DNA of 64,000 nt from Bdellovibrionales bacterium RIFOXYC1_FULL_37_79 (GCA_001770015.1 MEQB01000002.1:18494-82493), one strand, 5' to 3'. Positions 24,435 to 35,392 are shown, counted from the first letter of the stretch. Program-made: numbers and translations. The notes: generated from the letters alone by a model not told the origin.

Positions 24435-26744
24435 TTAAAAAGGAAGTGAAGGATTATGGCCTTTGACGATTTTTTCTAAATCCCCGACGATTACGTTTAA
24501 TTTATCAAAATCCTCTGCTCTTTGTTGATCGGAATAGACAGAACGGATATCATTAACGATTGTATCTATTTTAAGCGTGTCGACATCTTTTAATGCTCTT
24601 AAATGCTTTTCCAGGTCTTTGAGTTGTTTTGAGCTTAAACTCTTATGTTGTAAATTTTTCATAAGCTTTGAAATTTCTTTATTGGGATGTGATGGATCAT
24701 AAATTGATTGAATGGCATTAATGCTTTCTTTCTTGAGCCCTGATCGTAATAGTCGATGTGTTATATCATGAATTTCTTGAGAATATCTGTTTTTATATTT
24801 GAGCAGTTTTTTTGAAATGTCTATCAACGTTTGGAAATCTTCAATAAACATATTTTTTATTTCATCAGATAGATCATTAATTTCTTTTGTATTTTTTGTA
24901 CCATCGCTTTCCAATTTAATTAGCTTACTTAATTGATTTAATTTGGGTTGTATTTCTTTTGGTACCCAGCCTATGTTAAGATGGCCAATGAATTTAATAT
25001 CACTTTCTAATGATTGGAGTAGCATTGATGGAGAAATGCTTTTAATATGATTGATAAAAAAATCACCATCTTCGGCGATAAAAGAAGCAATTTTGTAAGC
25101 ATGATCCGTCATGTTTTGCACTGAGGTTAAATTACCAGATCGTAAATATGATCCAATATTTCTAGTATTTGCATAAAGTTCGTCTGCTGCAAAACCACGA
25201 TCCCCAATGTACGTTGTTAGCATCCTTTTAATTTGAGGAATATCATCTAGTGCTCTATCTGAAGTGGAAAAGCGAAATATATAAGGTGAGCGATCTCCTC
25301 TTTCATTTTTAAGATGTTGGAATAAATGCTGCATTTCATGTCTAAAAACATGGGCACCCTTGGGTGATTTAATTTCATCAATCAAACTATTTGGTGTTAG
25401 GGCAATTCTTTTGTCATCGAAAGTAAATTTCCCTGCTGCATCGAAGAGGTTCCTTATAATTACTGGTTGCTTTTGATCCTTGAGCAAACTCACACGATCC
25501 AAGAGTCTTTGGAAATAGACATGCTTGGGAAGTTCTTGGATTTCAAGAGCATACTCATTTTTAAATCTATCTATAGTTGAGTTTAGGTCGAAAACTCTTA
25601 CCTTAACTCCCAGTTTCTCCAAATATATCTTGGTTAGTTTAAGTAATGCTTGGTCCGTGAGACGACGATCGTATTGATTATTGCGAATTTGTTTTTCTAA
25701 AAACTCGATTAAATCCTGACCTGTTTTTGAATTAATACTATTTAATAATGTATTATCCAAATTTCCTGGAATGTCATCAACGTATCTCAGTTGATCAAAA
25801 TATTTCACATCAATTTCTTTTAGTCGTTGTTGGGTCTTAAGTTCTTTCAATAAATGGTCTAGGTTGTAATCAATAGTGAAAGAATCATTATCATATATGA
25901 TAGGACGTTTTTTTGTTTCTACGGTTTGAGGATTATTGCTTTGATAAAACTTGCGATCGAAATCGATATTGATTACATAGTCATTCCCCTTAAGTTCAGT
26001 CAATTCATTCATTTGTTTTGCGATTGGATGATCGGTTGAAAAAGAAACAACCCGCAATGCATAATATGGCCTGCCGTAATAGTCGCCGGTCTTGATAATA
26101 TATGATTTAGCTCCAGCCCTATCGAGGTAGAGTTTTAACGCAACGATTTTGTTAATCTCTGCTTGCTTTTTATCTAAAAATATTTCCTCCAGTTCTTGCA
26201 TGCTTTTATTCTGATATCTTAGGTTTCTGCTTGATATAAGATCGTCAACGGAAACTGGGAGGTCAACTTTTTGTAAATTCTTCAATTCCTCTTCAAGTTT
26301 AATCCAATCTTTTTTTAAAAATAATTGCTTAGATCTTTTTATGATGAACTCACGTTGTATATCGTTTAACTGATCCCATTTGCTTAAAAAGATTTCACTT
26401 AATTGATCAATGTCTTTAATATTTTTTGATATTTCCTCAGTCACGGATTTTGCGTTAGATGTGAGACTAAATTGTAATTGTTGGATCATGGTATTTAGCG
26501 GGAGCGCAGCTGTTTCATCAAGTTCTTTAGTTAAAGGTTGAACAACACTTGCTGATGGAAAAGCAGGGATAGATTCCTCATGGGATGCGTTTTGCATATT
26601 GCGTGGATGTGACTTTTTTTTCTCAGCAATGCTGGAATAAGCTTTGTTGTACAATTGTTGAAGACAAGAAAACATTGATGCATAACTCACGGCAGGCGAT
26701 ACCAAGGAAAGAATTAATAATATTTTTATCAAAAGTTTAGACAT
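24435..26744 (-). CDS. Secreted protein with HExxH zinc-peptidase-like motif
   Basis: A 769-residue exported protein. After a signal peptide (to about SYAS, residue 23) the protein is mostly charged and helical. Residues 465-475 contain VFRHEMQHLFQH, a true H-E-x-x-H (H469, E470, H473); the glutamate in AADELYAN (E522) is a candidate third zinc ligand, giving a gluzincin-like arrangement. The C-terminal quarter is coiled-coil-like (LMKNLQHKSLSSKQLKDLEK). I recognise no named family. It has monocistronic context: an empty region downstream and a divergent deacetylase upstream. Confidence 0.7.
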   Translation of the reverse strand: MSKLLIKILLILSLVSPAVSYASMFSCLQQLYNKAYSSIAEKKKSHPRNMQNASHEESIPAFPSASVVQPLTKELDETAALPLNTMIQQLQFSLTSNAKSVTEEISKNIKDIDQLSEIFLSKWDQLNDIQREFIIKRSKQLFLKKDWIKLEEELKNLQKVDLPVSVDDLISSRNLRYQNKSMQELEEIFLDKKQAEINKIVALKLYLDRAGAKSYIIKTGDYYGRPYYALRVVSFSTDHPIAKQMNELTELKGNDYVINIDFDRKFYQSNNPQTVETKKRPIIYDNDSFTIDYNLDHLLKELKTQQRLKEIDVKYFDQLRYVDDIPGNLDNTLLNSINSKTGQDLIEFLEKQIRNNQYDRRLTDQALLKLTKIYLEKLGVKVRVFDLNSTIDRFKNEYALEIQELPKHVYFQRLLDRVSLLKDQKQPVIIRNLFDAAGKFTFDDKRIALTPNSLIDEIKSPKGAHVFRHEMQHLFQHLKNERGDRSPYIFRFSTSDRALDDIPQIKRMLTTYIGDRGFAADELYANTRNIGSYLRSGNLTSVQNMTDHAYKIASFIAEDGDFFINHIKSISPSMLLQSLESDIKFIGHLNIGWVPKEIQPKLNQLSKLIKLESDGTKNTKEINDLSDEIKNMFIEDFQTLIDISKKLLKYKNRYSQEIHDITHRLLRSGLKKESINAIQSIYDPSHPNKEISKLMKNLQHKSLSSKQLKDLEKHLRALKDVDTLKIDTIVNDIRSVYSDQQRAEDFDKLNVIVGDLEKIVKGHNPSLPF

Positions 26745-26909
26745 AATCAGCTCTATACGCTGATCGGATTGAAACTTAATTCAATTAGGAGGTCGTTCAA
26801 ATTCCCCAAAAATCTTTAAAGACTATACGCGCTAATCGTTTTATCATTTGTTTATTATTTCACATTTATGATAATATTTGACAGTTTTGGTAACCTAAAG
26901 GGAGCAGTT

Positions 26910-27839
26910 ATGTCCTTACTCTATATTTACGACGAGGTATTTAAAAAGCACGAGACCGATGATCATCCGGAAACCAAGTTTCGTTTGGATTGGATTAATG
27001 CAGGAATTGAGCATTGTTCATTTAAAGATAAGTTGGTGATCAAAAAGCCTATCAAGGCCAAGCGAGAAGATTTGTTGCGGGTTCATCCAGAGTCACATAT
27101 TAAAAGGGTAGAGGAAGCGGCTGTCCGGGAAATCAAGGCGCTGGATGCGGATACGGTGATCTGCAAGGATTCATTTGAGGTGGCCTTGTATGCTGCCGGA
27201 GCTGGTTTGTTGGCATGTGATGAGATTATGAATGGTCATTTCAAGCGGGCCTTTATTGCGGGGAGACCTCCGGGGCATCATGCGGAATCCAACAAACCCA
27301 TGGGGTTTTGTTTGTTTAATAATGTGGCCATCACGGCAAAGTATCTGCAGGCCAAATATCAGATTAAAAAAATATTAATTTTGGATTGGGACGTTCACCA
27401 CGGCAATGGAACTGAAGAAATTTTTTATGAGGACAGCAGTGTCTATTATATCAGCCTGCACCAGTATCCTCACTATCCAGGCACCGGTGCTAGTAATGAT
27501 ATAGGTCGTAATGCCGGAAAGGGATATAATCGAAATTTCCCAATGAAAATTCATAGTGGTGATAAGGAATACCTGGAGGTCTTTAATCATGAGATTGTGC
27601 CGATTGTGCAAAATTTTGCTCCGGAATTTATTTTGATTTCGGCAGGGTTTGATGCTCATGAGAGGGATTTTTTATCGGGTATTAATTTGTCCAGTGAGGT
27701 TTTTGGTGAGTTTACGAAAATTATCAAGAATTCGACGGACTCCTTTAAGGGCAGGATTATTTCTTATCTGGAGGGTGGTTATGAACCGCAAGGTCTGACC
27801 GAAGGTGTGTTATATCATATGCGTGAGCTTTGTAATTAG
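26910..27839 (+). CDS. Histone deacetylase-family hydrolase (AcuC/acetylpolyamine amidohydrolase type)
   Basis: A 309-residue zinc hydrolase that removes acetyl groups from lysine side chains or polyamines. Motifs: RPPGHHAESNKPMGFCLFNN (catalytic His pair H123/H124), LDWDVHHGNGT (zinc ligands D161 and H163) and SAGFDAH (third ligand Asp), plus LEGGY near the end. The ATG at 26910 is preceded by GGGAG and matches the family start; an upstream ATG at 26868 would add 14 residues. Its last four bases overlap the end of the convergent giant lipoprotein gene. Confidence 0.92.
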   Translation: MSLLYIYDEVFKKHETDDHPETKFRLDWINAGIEHCSFKDKLVIKKPIKAKREDLLRVHPESHIKRVEEAAVREIKALDADTVICKDSFEVALYAAGAGLLACDEIMNGHFKRAFIAGRPPGHHAESNKPMGFCLFNNVAITAKYLQAKYQIKKILILDWDVHHGNGTEEIFYEDSSVYYISLHQYPHYPGTGASNDIGRNAGKGYNRNFPMKIHSGDKEYLEVFNHEIVPIVQNFAPEFILISAGFDAHERDFLSGINLSSEVFGEFTKIIKNSTDSFKGRIISYLEGGYEPQGLTEGVLYHMRELCN

Positions 27840-30800
27840 AACCCTAAAGTGGCTGAATTGGTGACGGTGTCGACGCTAGATCCATATGGAACCGTGTCTT
27901 CTGTGAGTAACTGACCGCTGCTATTATTACCCCAACATTTAACGGTGCGAGAATCTATGGCGCCGCAATTATGGTTTCCTCCCGAGAATAAATCGGTCAT
28001 TACGGTGCTGCCATTGATATTGATTACGGCTGCATTGCTGGCGGTTTCGGTGGGATTATCGCCCCAGTTATCGGAGTCATCAGCTCCCAGCTGACCTAAG
28101 TCGTTTCTACCAAAGCATCTGGCCCGATTATTACTGTAGAGCATGCAGTTATGATTATAACCACTCGTCACTTTTGTTATCGTCAGTCCGCTAGGAAGTG
28201 GTAGGGGATTTAGATTTAACATATCACCTGGGGTATCGCCCCGATTGGTGGTGTCACCCAATCCGAGTTGTCCGTAGGCATTTTCGCCGAAGCATTTTGC
28301 TTCACTGGTGCTTTTCGCTAAGATACAGGTGTGACGGTGACCAAGGGACATGTCAGTTAAAACAGTGCCGTTTAGTTCAACGTAGTTGGCAGGGGTGAAG
28401 TCACCTACAGAGCCACCGGTATCGGAATTATGATCGTATCCCAGTTGTCCATCGCTATTTTCGCCCCAGCATTCAAGATTAGGTCCTGCGAATCTGGCGC
28501 AATTATGATTTGAACCAGAGGCCACATCCCGAGGTGAGGTGGTGAAGAGGATGGAGTTAATATTGAAAATATCATTGGGCACGGTACCTAGATTCAAGAT
28601 CGAGGGTTGTCCCAGATTTCCTGAATTATTGGAGCCCCAGCACTTGATCGTTTGATTACTTAAAAGTGCGCAGGTATGTTGTTCACCAGCCGAAAGTTTG
28701 GTAGCGGTTACGTCTGGGCCAAGGTTGACGGTGGGTAAATTATCTCCCATCTGGCCACCTAATCTGCCACGATCAATGGCATCACCAAGTCCCAGTTGAC
28801 CTTCGTTGTTGAGTCCCCAGCACTTGACTAGTCCGGTGGTGGAAAGCGCACAGTTGTGATAGCTACCGGCCACAATTTGTTTGACACTGAAACCACTTCC
28901 CAAATCAATGATTCCCTGGGCGGTAAGGGTTATCAGATCTTCGCCCGGTTCATCTCCAAAAGCGTCGTCGATCACTTCCATTCCTCTTTGGCCGTAAGTA
29001 TTGTCGCCCCAACAATAAACTCCGCCATCCACCAAGGTACAAGTGTGTAAGGCCCCAATGGCCACTTTGATTTGATCATTATCGACGATGGTCATGGTAT
29101 GAGTCGTAAGGGCACCGACACTGGCATTGACGGCACTGTCTAAATCGACCACGATAGTTTCGGGGTTTTCAGTGAGAACATCGTCAGTTATGTCGATGGT
29201 GGCGGTATAACCGTTGGTCTGACCGGCCAAAATGACAATGGTTCCATCAATTAAATTATGGTCAACTCCCAAGCCTTGAGCGGTGGATGCCGGTTGGAGC
29301 GAGTAGTTGACGGTGGTGGCCTTTCCACTGGCCGGCGATAGTGAGAATTGAATTCGAGCAGTGCCGGTGTCTTCTTGGATGGTGGAAGTGGCCATGGTGA
29401 ATTGAACAGTGGGAGGCAGGTCATTATCTACGATATATACGCTGGCGGTAATGACGGTTCCCAGCTCCAGATTAATGGGTGCCAGCATGGTTATTTCAGC
29501 CACCTCGGTGTTTTCATAGCTGGTATCATCAATGATAGTGAAAGTGGCGGTATGGGTGGATACTCCAGCGGGAATAGAGATGCTTCCATTATCTGGCAAG
29601 TCGTGATCCAGGCCGTAGGTGGTGGTGGTGCCAGGCCCAAATTCATAGGGCAGGGTCATGGTTTTTTCAGAAGTACTACTTAGAGTGATATCAATACTGA
29701 CCACTCCAACATTTTCCATAACAGTCAAGGAGGTGGTGGCAAAGTCCACATAAGGGGATGGATCATTATCGATAATCGTCAGCGTGTGGTTAACGATTGG
29801 ACCGATGGTGGCATTAACCGGGGAACCCATTTGCACTATAATAGTTTCGTTATATTCGTCGATGGCATCGTTGACGATGCTAAAGGTGACAGAAACGCTG
29901 GTATTTCCCTCTGAGACGGTGGCCGTACCTGATACCAGATCATGGTCAGCCGGATTGACCGCAGTGGAGGTGGCGGCAACGGTGTAGGGGACACTGACGA
30001 TTTTACCAACCACATTATCCAGTACGAAGGTAAAGGTTCCCACCAGCGATGATTCATTTACGCTGGCCGCAACGGATTGAAAACTAACCCTGGTCACGGG
30101 ATCATTATCCAGGATGGTGACCGTAGCGGTGGCATCAATGGTGGAGATTACTCCAGTGGAGGTGCCGGTTATTTCAATATAGCCGATTTCATCATGTTCA
30201 TCCAGGGTGTCGTTTATAGCTGTAAAAACCACACTGGTATTGGTGCTACCTGACGTGATTAAAACGGTACCAGCGCTGGGTGATATATCGGTCGGGGTAG
30301 CAGAAGAAGTGGGAGGCGGTGCCAGGCGGTATGACATGGTGATATCGGTGGTGATTGGTTCGTTAATTTTAAATTCGATGGAAAAGGTTGCCCCTTCGGC
30401 GACACTGATTACAGTCGGGGTTAAGGAAGCACTGGCATCTTCTGTGCCGGCATCATTGATAATGACATGCAAACTATCATAAGCAGCGGTGGAAGCTCCG
30501 GTCACGCTGGTGATCTGAAGATCAAAGAATTCTGCCGGATCTATCGTGGGAGCATCATCTAAAATGGTGATCAGTGCGTAGGCGGTGGTACTACCCTCTG
30601 TAATGGTAATCGGACTTCCTGCAATGGTAAAATCGACTCCGTCCACTGCCGTACCGGATAAGGAGTAATATATTTCCGTATCTATACCGGAGGCTGCGGT
30701 TTGAGAAAAAGTGACGGTATAGGTAGTGGTGGCGCCGGCACCCGGTTCAAATAAGGTAATGCTATCTTGGAGCATTCTGACGATGGGTTTGGCGGAAGTA

Positions 30801-33800
30801 TCAATGAGGGTTGCCGTAATGGTTGCCGGAGCTGTTGTGGCCGTGTTGATGGGGTTGACCAGATCAATTACCAGTGTTTCCTCATCATAGAAACCATCAC
30901 TGATAATAATAAAAGGAGTGCTGGTTATGGAGAGGCTGCCCGCCGGAATGGTTAAAGAACCGGTGGCAAAAGTATGATCCACTCCCAAGGCCATGGAGGC
31001 GGTCGTTAGGAGATTATAATCCAGATCAAAGGTTATATCATATTCGCTGGTGGAGGTGAGATTGATGGTGAAGTTGTAGAAGCCTCCTTCCAGAAACTCT
31101 GCGGTGGCGGTACTAAAGGAGATAGAGGGCGTGGCTTCATCATCGATGATGAAAATGGTGTGTTCGGTGGTGGCGCCTAGATTGGCGTTGGTAGGGGCAG
31201 ATAATTCATAAACAATTTGTTTATCAGGTTCGTCGGTTAAATCACCAATGATAGTGGTGGTGGCATGGTAAATAACTTCGCCGGCCAAAATGGTGATGGT
31301 TCCTAAACTGTTCGTATAATCCTCATCCCAAATGGCCGTGGTCGTTAGGGTACTGGTGATATTGACGGTTATATCCTGGCCGGAAGTGGCAGATAAGGAG
31401 ATGATGGGTGATACGGTAATATCCAGATTGGTTTCGCTGATGGTAGTGGAAGTAGCGGTGAAATAAATTGTTGGTTGAGCATCATTATCAATCAGGCTTA
31501 TGTCCATGGGATTGGAGGGGCCAGCGACGGCATTGACCAGGGTACCAAATTGTAAAACCAAATGTTCGGTGGCCTCGTTTAGTAAATCGTCGGTGATAGT
31601 AATAAGGGAGGTCGTGGCCATTGAGCTGCCTGCTAATATCGTCAAGGTGGAAGGTGTGAAGCTATAATCACTGGCGGTGGCGGTGGTTTGACCGGAATTG
31701 ATGACGATGGGGATAGACACATTAAAAGCCGAGGTGGCGTTCAGGGTGACGGTGGCGGTGAAAGAAAATCCTTCCGTTGCATCTAAAGTTACATCTACGA
31801 AATCAACGCTGGGAGATCCGTCATCATCATTAATATAAATCATTTTAGTATCAACACTTCCCACCGTGGCCTGTGATGAGACTGAATCAATTTTGAAACT
31901 GATTGATTCAGGATCTATTTCGTCAGCGATATCCTCGAATAACTCAATATCAAGGGCGGCGGTGGTACCATAGGCAGGTATGGTAATGGTGGCAACTCCG
32001 GTGACTGATCCTGGCCAGTCAAAATCAGCAAAGGCCGTAGGGCTTGACGTGGCCGTAGTTTCAGAAGCTGTTAGCGTGATATAGGCTTCAATATCAAATC
32101 CAAATGATCGATCGCTTTGAATTTGAATGGAGTAGGTGGTGGCATTTTCCGTTATATAGATTGAACTGGCTGAAGAAAACCTGATTTGCGGCAGTAAAAC
32201 ATCATCTTCCAAAATAGTGAGGTCGTAGGTTGCCAGAGCAATATCTGTGATGGTGGCATAACTGGTTAGATTGGTAGCGGTGAGTGTGAGATATTCGGTG
32301 GCCTCCAAGTGGACGTCGTTAACCATGGTAAGCGTAAAAATGGTGCTCAAACTTCCTGCCGGGATAACGATTGGAAGGGAGGGCAAGAGAACATCAGGAT
32401 AAGGTGCGCTGGTGGTGGCGGTGCCTGATAGTTCAAAATCAAATTCCGTATCCCTAGCACTGATTTTATCAAGTATGGCGGTGATACCGATTTGGGCCGG
32501 CGAAATATTTTCGGCCACTGTCGATGACAGGGTGGTAAAGGATAATTCTGCCAGGGCATCGGTATCAACGATATTCAAGGTAAAAGTGTCAGAGTAAGCG
32601 GCCAGTGAGGAGGTTACTGAATTGGTGATGGAATCAAGATTAAGGACGATATCCTCGAGTGGTTCCACCCCATCTCCATTTACCAGACTGATCAGTAAAG
32701 TCGTGGTGGTTTCCCCTGGATTAAAGGTGATGATGCTGCCGCTTGGAAAATCGTAATCAGTTCCACCAGGTGAAGCGGAGCCCGCCGCAGTTGAAAAATC
32801 AGCGGTGATGGTTTTTTGGGAAGGGGTACGCAGACTGACGGTCACACTGTAGGTGACCATATCCTCATCCACTAAGGCACTGGTTTGCGGAAAGTATATG
32901 GTGGGAGCTAGGTCTTCATCAACGATGGTCACGGTATGTGTGATTATTCCGGTGGCTTCTACGTTGATTTGCGAGGCGGTAGCGAGATCAACGATAATGG
33001 TTTCATCATCCTCATCAATCAGATCACCATAAGAAATGTAATACAGGTTGGTGGTCGTGGAACCTGCGGCAATCGTCAAAGAGCCCGAAGAGGTTCCAGT
33101 AAAACCGGTAAAGTTGCCGTAATCAAGATTGACGGTGGCCGTACCTGATAAATTATAATCAATGGTAATGATTTTTTCGCTCGCCACACTTAAGGTGAGT
33201 GGAATAACCCGACTAAAATAACCGGTTTGGCCTTCCACAATACTTGAAGTGGAGGTATTAAAGGTCAAGGCGGGAAGATTGTCGTCGTCTTGGAGAGTGA
33301 TGGTGAAGGCGTTGTTGGCGCCAATCGTGCCGCTACTGGGGGTGTTTAAAGTATATTCGATGGTTTGATCGTATTCATCTTTTAGATCATTGATCAGGGA
33401 AAAGGTTACGGTAAACGTGGTCATTCCTGCGGGAATGGTGATGCTGGAGGAGGCGGTGTAATCGGCACCCCAGGTGGCATCGCCACTAGCGGTAAAATTA
33501 ATGGTGGTATCAATCCCGTGGGCAAAGGAAAGATTGATGGTGGCATACACGGCACCATCACTTTCCAAAGCGTTGACCGCCAGAGGTGGGGTAAAATTGA
33601 TTATGGCACCGGCTTCATCATCCACTATTTTTAAATTAAAGATTCTGGCGGCAGGACTTAGTTGAAGTTCGTCAATGCCAAGCAGTTCGATATAAATATT
33701 TTCATCATTTTCCAAAGTCGCATCCGCAACGATTGGAACATTGATATATTGGGTGGTCGTTCCTCTTGGGAAATGAATAAACCCGGCGGTCAGGCCGTGG

Positions 33801-34420
33801 TCGGCTGGATAGGAAGCGTCCCCATAAACCAGATAAGCAATATCCACATCCACATTGAGAGCGGCGCTGATGGAGACGGCCACATTTACCGATGCCGTTG
33901 CATCTTCAGTGGTTTGCGCATAGGTGGTCGGGAAAAAGAGGGTGGGTTTATTACCAGAGTCGTTATCAATGACGGTGATGAATCTGGTGGCAGGATCAGA
34001 AATAATCGCACCGGAAGCATTATAGATTTCCAGGTAAACGATTTCGTTGGTTTCAAAGTGATAGTCGTCACTGGCAATCAATGAAATATTGCCAGTCTTG
34101 TACCCAGCAGAAATACTGACAGTTCCGGCAGTGACGGAAAAGGCACTGGCCGTGGGTAAATCTCCCAGATTAACGATGCGCCAGAATGCGGTGACCTGGC
34201 TGCTTCCAGCTTTATCCAGATAAACGGGAATGTTGATGGTGGTGTTTGATTCAGTGATGGTGGTGGTACCGGCCGCAAGATTCATGCGGGGAGTGATTGC
34301 ATTCTCACCAAATTTTCCTGCGCTTTTTGAAGCGGGTGGGGGTTGAATACAGCTTGTTAGCACCAACCAAGTGGTCAGTAACAGCAGAATGAATGTGTTT
34401 TTCGTGCTTACAAACATCAT
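27836..34420 (-). CDS. Giant lipoprotein: about 15 Calx-beta-like units plus 7 RCC1-like repeats
   Basis: A 2194-residue exported lipoprotein with lipobox VLTSC at about residue 23. Residues about 50-1790 are tandem Calx-beta-like units of 110-120 residues. Each ends in a V-x-I-x-D-N/D-D/E sequence (for example VTVIDND, ITLQDDD, LTIIDND) followed by P-x-x-x-F; I count about 15 such endings. The remaining part to the C-terminus has seven RCC1-type repeats marked by C-W/F-G-x-N-x-x-G-Q-L (CWGDNTYGQ, CWGLNNEGQLG, CFGRNDLGQLG and others), which should close a seven-bladed propeller. Calx-beta units bind calcium and make long surface stalks; the propeller would be the tip. The function is probably adhesion or prey contact (inference). 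Confidence 0.9.
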   Translation of the reverse strand: MMFVSTKNTFILLLLTTWLVLTSCIQPPPASKSAGKFGENAITPRMNLAAGTTTITESNTTINIPVYLDKAGSSQVTAFWRIVNLGDLPTASAFSVTAGTVSISAGYKTGNISLIASDDYHFETNEIVYLEIYNASGAIISDPATRFITVIDNDSGNKPTLFFPTTYAQTTEDATASVNVAVSISAALNVDVDIAYLVYGDASYPADHGLTAGFIHFPRGTTTQYINVPIVADATLENDENIYIELLGIDELQLSPAARIFNLKIVDDEAGAIINFTPPLAVNALESDGAVYATINLSFAHGIDTTINFTASGDATWGADYTASSSITIPAGMTTFTVTFSLINDLKDEYDQTIEYTLNTPSSGTIGANNAFTITLQDDDNLPALTFNTSTSSIVEGQTGYFSRVIPLTLSVASEKIITIDYNLSGTATVNLDYGNFTGFTGTSSGSLTIAAGSTTTNLYYISYGDLIDEDDETIIVDLATASQINVEATGIITHTVTIVDEDLAPTIYFPQTSALVDEDMVTYSVTVSLRTPSQKTITADFSTAAGSASPGGTDYDFPSGSIITFNPGETTTTLLISLVNGDGVEPLEDIVLNLDSITNSVTSSLAAYSDTFTLNIVDTDALAELSFTTLSSTVAENISPAQIGITAILDKISARDTEFDFELSGTATTSAPYPDVLLPSLPIVIPAGSLSTIFTLTMVNDVHLEATEYLTLTATNLTSYATITDIALATYDLTILEDDVLLPQIRFSSASSIYITENATTYSIQIQSDRSFGFDIEAYITLTASETTATSSPTAFADFDWPGSVTGVATITIPAYGTTAALDIELFEDIADEIDPESISFKIDSVSSQATVGSVDTKMIYINDDDGSPSVDFVDVTLDATEGFSFTATVTLNATSAFNVSIPIVINSGQTTATASDYSFTPSTLTILAGSSMATTSLITITDDLLNEATEHLVLQFGTLVNAVAGPSNPMDISLIDNDAQPTIYFTATSTTISETNLDITVSPIISLSATSGQDITVNITSTLTTTAIWDEDYTNSLGTITILAGEVIYHATTTIIGDLTDEPDKQIVYELSAPTNANLGATTEHTIFIIDDEATPSISFSTATAEFLEGGFYNFTINLTSTSEYDITFDLDYNLLTTASMALGVDHTFATGSLTIPAGSLSITSTPFIIISDGFYDEETLVIDLVNPINTATTAPATITATLIDTSAKPIVRMLQDSITLFEPGAGATTTYTVTFSQTAASGIDTEIYYSLSGTAVDGVDFTIAGSPITITEGSTTAYALITILDDAPTIDPAEFFDLQITSVTGASTAAYDSLHVIINDAGTEDASASLTPTVISVAEGATFSIEFKINEPITTDITMSYRLAPPPTSSATPTDISPSAGTVLITSGSTNTSVVFTAINDTLDEHDEIGYIEITGTSTGVISTIDATATVTILDNDPVTRVSFQSVAASVNESSLVGTFTFVLDNVVGKIVSVPYTVAATSTAVNPADHDLVSGTATVSEGNTSVSVTFSIVNDAIDEYNETIIVQMGSPVNATIGPIVNHTLTIIDNDPSPYVDFATTSLTVMENVGVVSIDITLSSTSEKTMTLPYEFGPGTTTTYGLDHDLPDNGSISIPAGVSTHTATFTIIDDTSYENTEVAEITMLAPINLELGTVITASVYIVDNDLPPTVQFTMATSTIQEDTGTARIQFSLSPASGKATTVNYSLQPASTAQGLGVDHNLIDGTIVILAGQTNGYTATIDITDDVLTENPETIVVDLDSAVNASVGALTTHTMTIVDNDQIKVAIGALHTCTLVDGGVYCWGDNTYGQRGMEVIDDAFGDEPGEDLITLTAQGIIDLGSGFSVKQIVAGSYHNCALSTTGLVKCWGLNNEGQLGLGDAIDRGRLGGQMGDNLPTVNLGPDVTATKLSAGEQHTCALLSNQTIKCWGSNNSGNLGQPSILNLGTVPNDIFNINSILFTTSPRDVASGSNHNCARFAGPNLECWGENSDGQLGYDHNSDTGGSVGDFTPANYVELNGTVLTDMSLGHRHTCILAKSTSEAKCFGENAYGQLGLGDTTNRGDTPGDMLNLNPLPLPSGLTITKVTSGYNHNCMLYSNNRARCFGRNDLGQLGADDSDNWGDNPTETASNAAVININGSTVMTDLFSGGNHNCGAIDSRTVKCWGNNSSGQLLTEDTVPYGSSVDTVTNSATLGF

Positions 34421-34683
34421 AGGTATTTCTAAGTTAACTCATTGCATCCTTTGCATGGATTAATTCATTATAGTCCACTCTGCTCAGCGTATCGGACGAA
34501 AGCGCGAAAACATAAAGGTTTTAACGGTTTACTTAGGGTAGATAGGATTTGCCTAGTATGAAAAAGCGATCAAATTAGGCCAATAATTGAGGCAATGCAG
34601 ACTTTCTAACTTATTGAAAAGACGAATGAAAAATTCTGCGTAAATTAAAATTATTTTGTTGAAACCAAGTGCATCAGTTTAAT

Positions 34684-35217
34684 TTAAAACTGGCACTGAT
34701 AACTCCAAGAATTTCCATCACCACCGAAATAGCCGGTCGCCGAATTGGATTCGCCAATCGTAAATCCACTAACTTCTGGTCTGACGGTATCAAAATGGGT
34801 GACGTCCTGTTGATAGTAATTCGATGAGAAACTGATTTTTACCCGGACTCCACTGACCAAACCACCGGGAAAAAAAGCATTTACGGTGACGGTGGGGCTA
34901 CAATATTCGTCGGGATTTTTATCGCATGTACTGGTTTGGGCAATTCCACTCAGATATTTGTTTCTAATTTGGGCATCAGTGGTAATTTCATAATTCATTT
35001 CAAGCTGGGTTCGGGGGCTACCATGCTCAGTGTCCAGATACACTCTGCTGAATTGAAGCGCTAAACTACAGGAGTCATCAGTTTTAATATCGTGTCGCTT
35101 GGTGGTCTTGTTGTATGTGTATATGGTGCCGCCAGTATATTCGTGCACAGTATTTGAAAAAGCCGAGATTGAAAACGAAAGAAAGGTTAAAGCTGAGATT
35201 AAAGCGCCATATTTCAT
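34684..35217 (-). CDS. Secreted hypothetical protein
   Basis: A 177-residue protein with a signal peptide (cleavage near SAFSN). The mature part has four or more cysteines (DDSCSLAL, STCDKNPDEYC, YQCQF) that could form disulfides, and alternating polar/hydrophobic beta-strand character (GLVSGVRVKISFSSNYY). No known domain is seen. It is followed downstream by the giant lipoprotein gene, with a 263-bp intergenic region that shows nothing I can support. Confidence 0.6.
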   Translation of the reverse strand: MKYGALISALTFLSFSISAFSNTVHEYTGGTIYTYNKTTKRHDIKTDDSCSLALQFSRVYLDTEHGSPRTQLEMNYEITTDAQIRNKYLSGIAQTSTCDKNPDEYCSPTVTVNAFFPGGLVSGVRVKISFSSNYYQQDVTHFDTVRPEVSGFTIGESNSATGYFGGDGNSWSYQCQF

Positions 35218-35392
35218 TTTTTGCTCCAGGTTGGTTTGGATAAAAACATTGATAGGTTTTTGTAAATCAGAAAGGAATTTTAGTAAATATCTTTATGGGA
35301 GCCAGATAAAAAATACCCGGTTTGAAATATTGGGTATGAACTTTAATCTGTGTGTTATATAAATGTCCGCCTGAACCGAATAAGGAGACGCT

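Noticed and set aside
28198..33665. Many open frames opposite the Calx-beta gene
   Set aside because: They are shadows of a repetitive gene with biased codons; none has a family motif or ribosome site.
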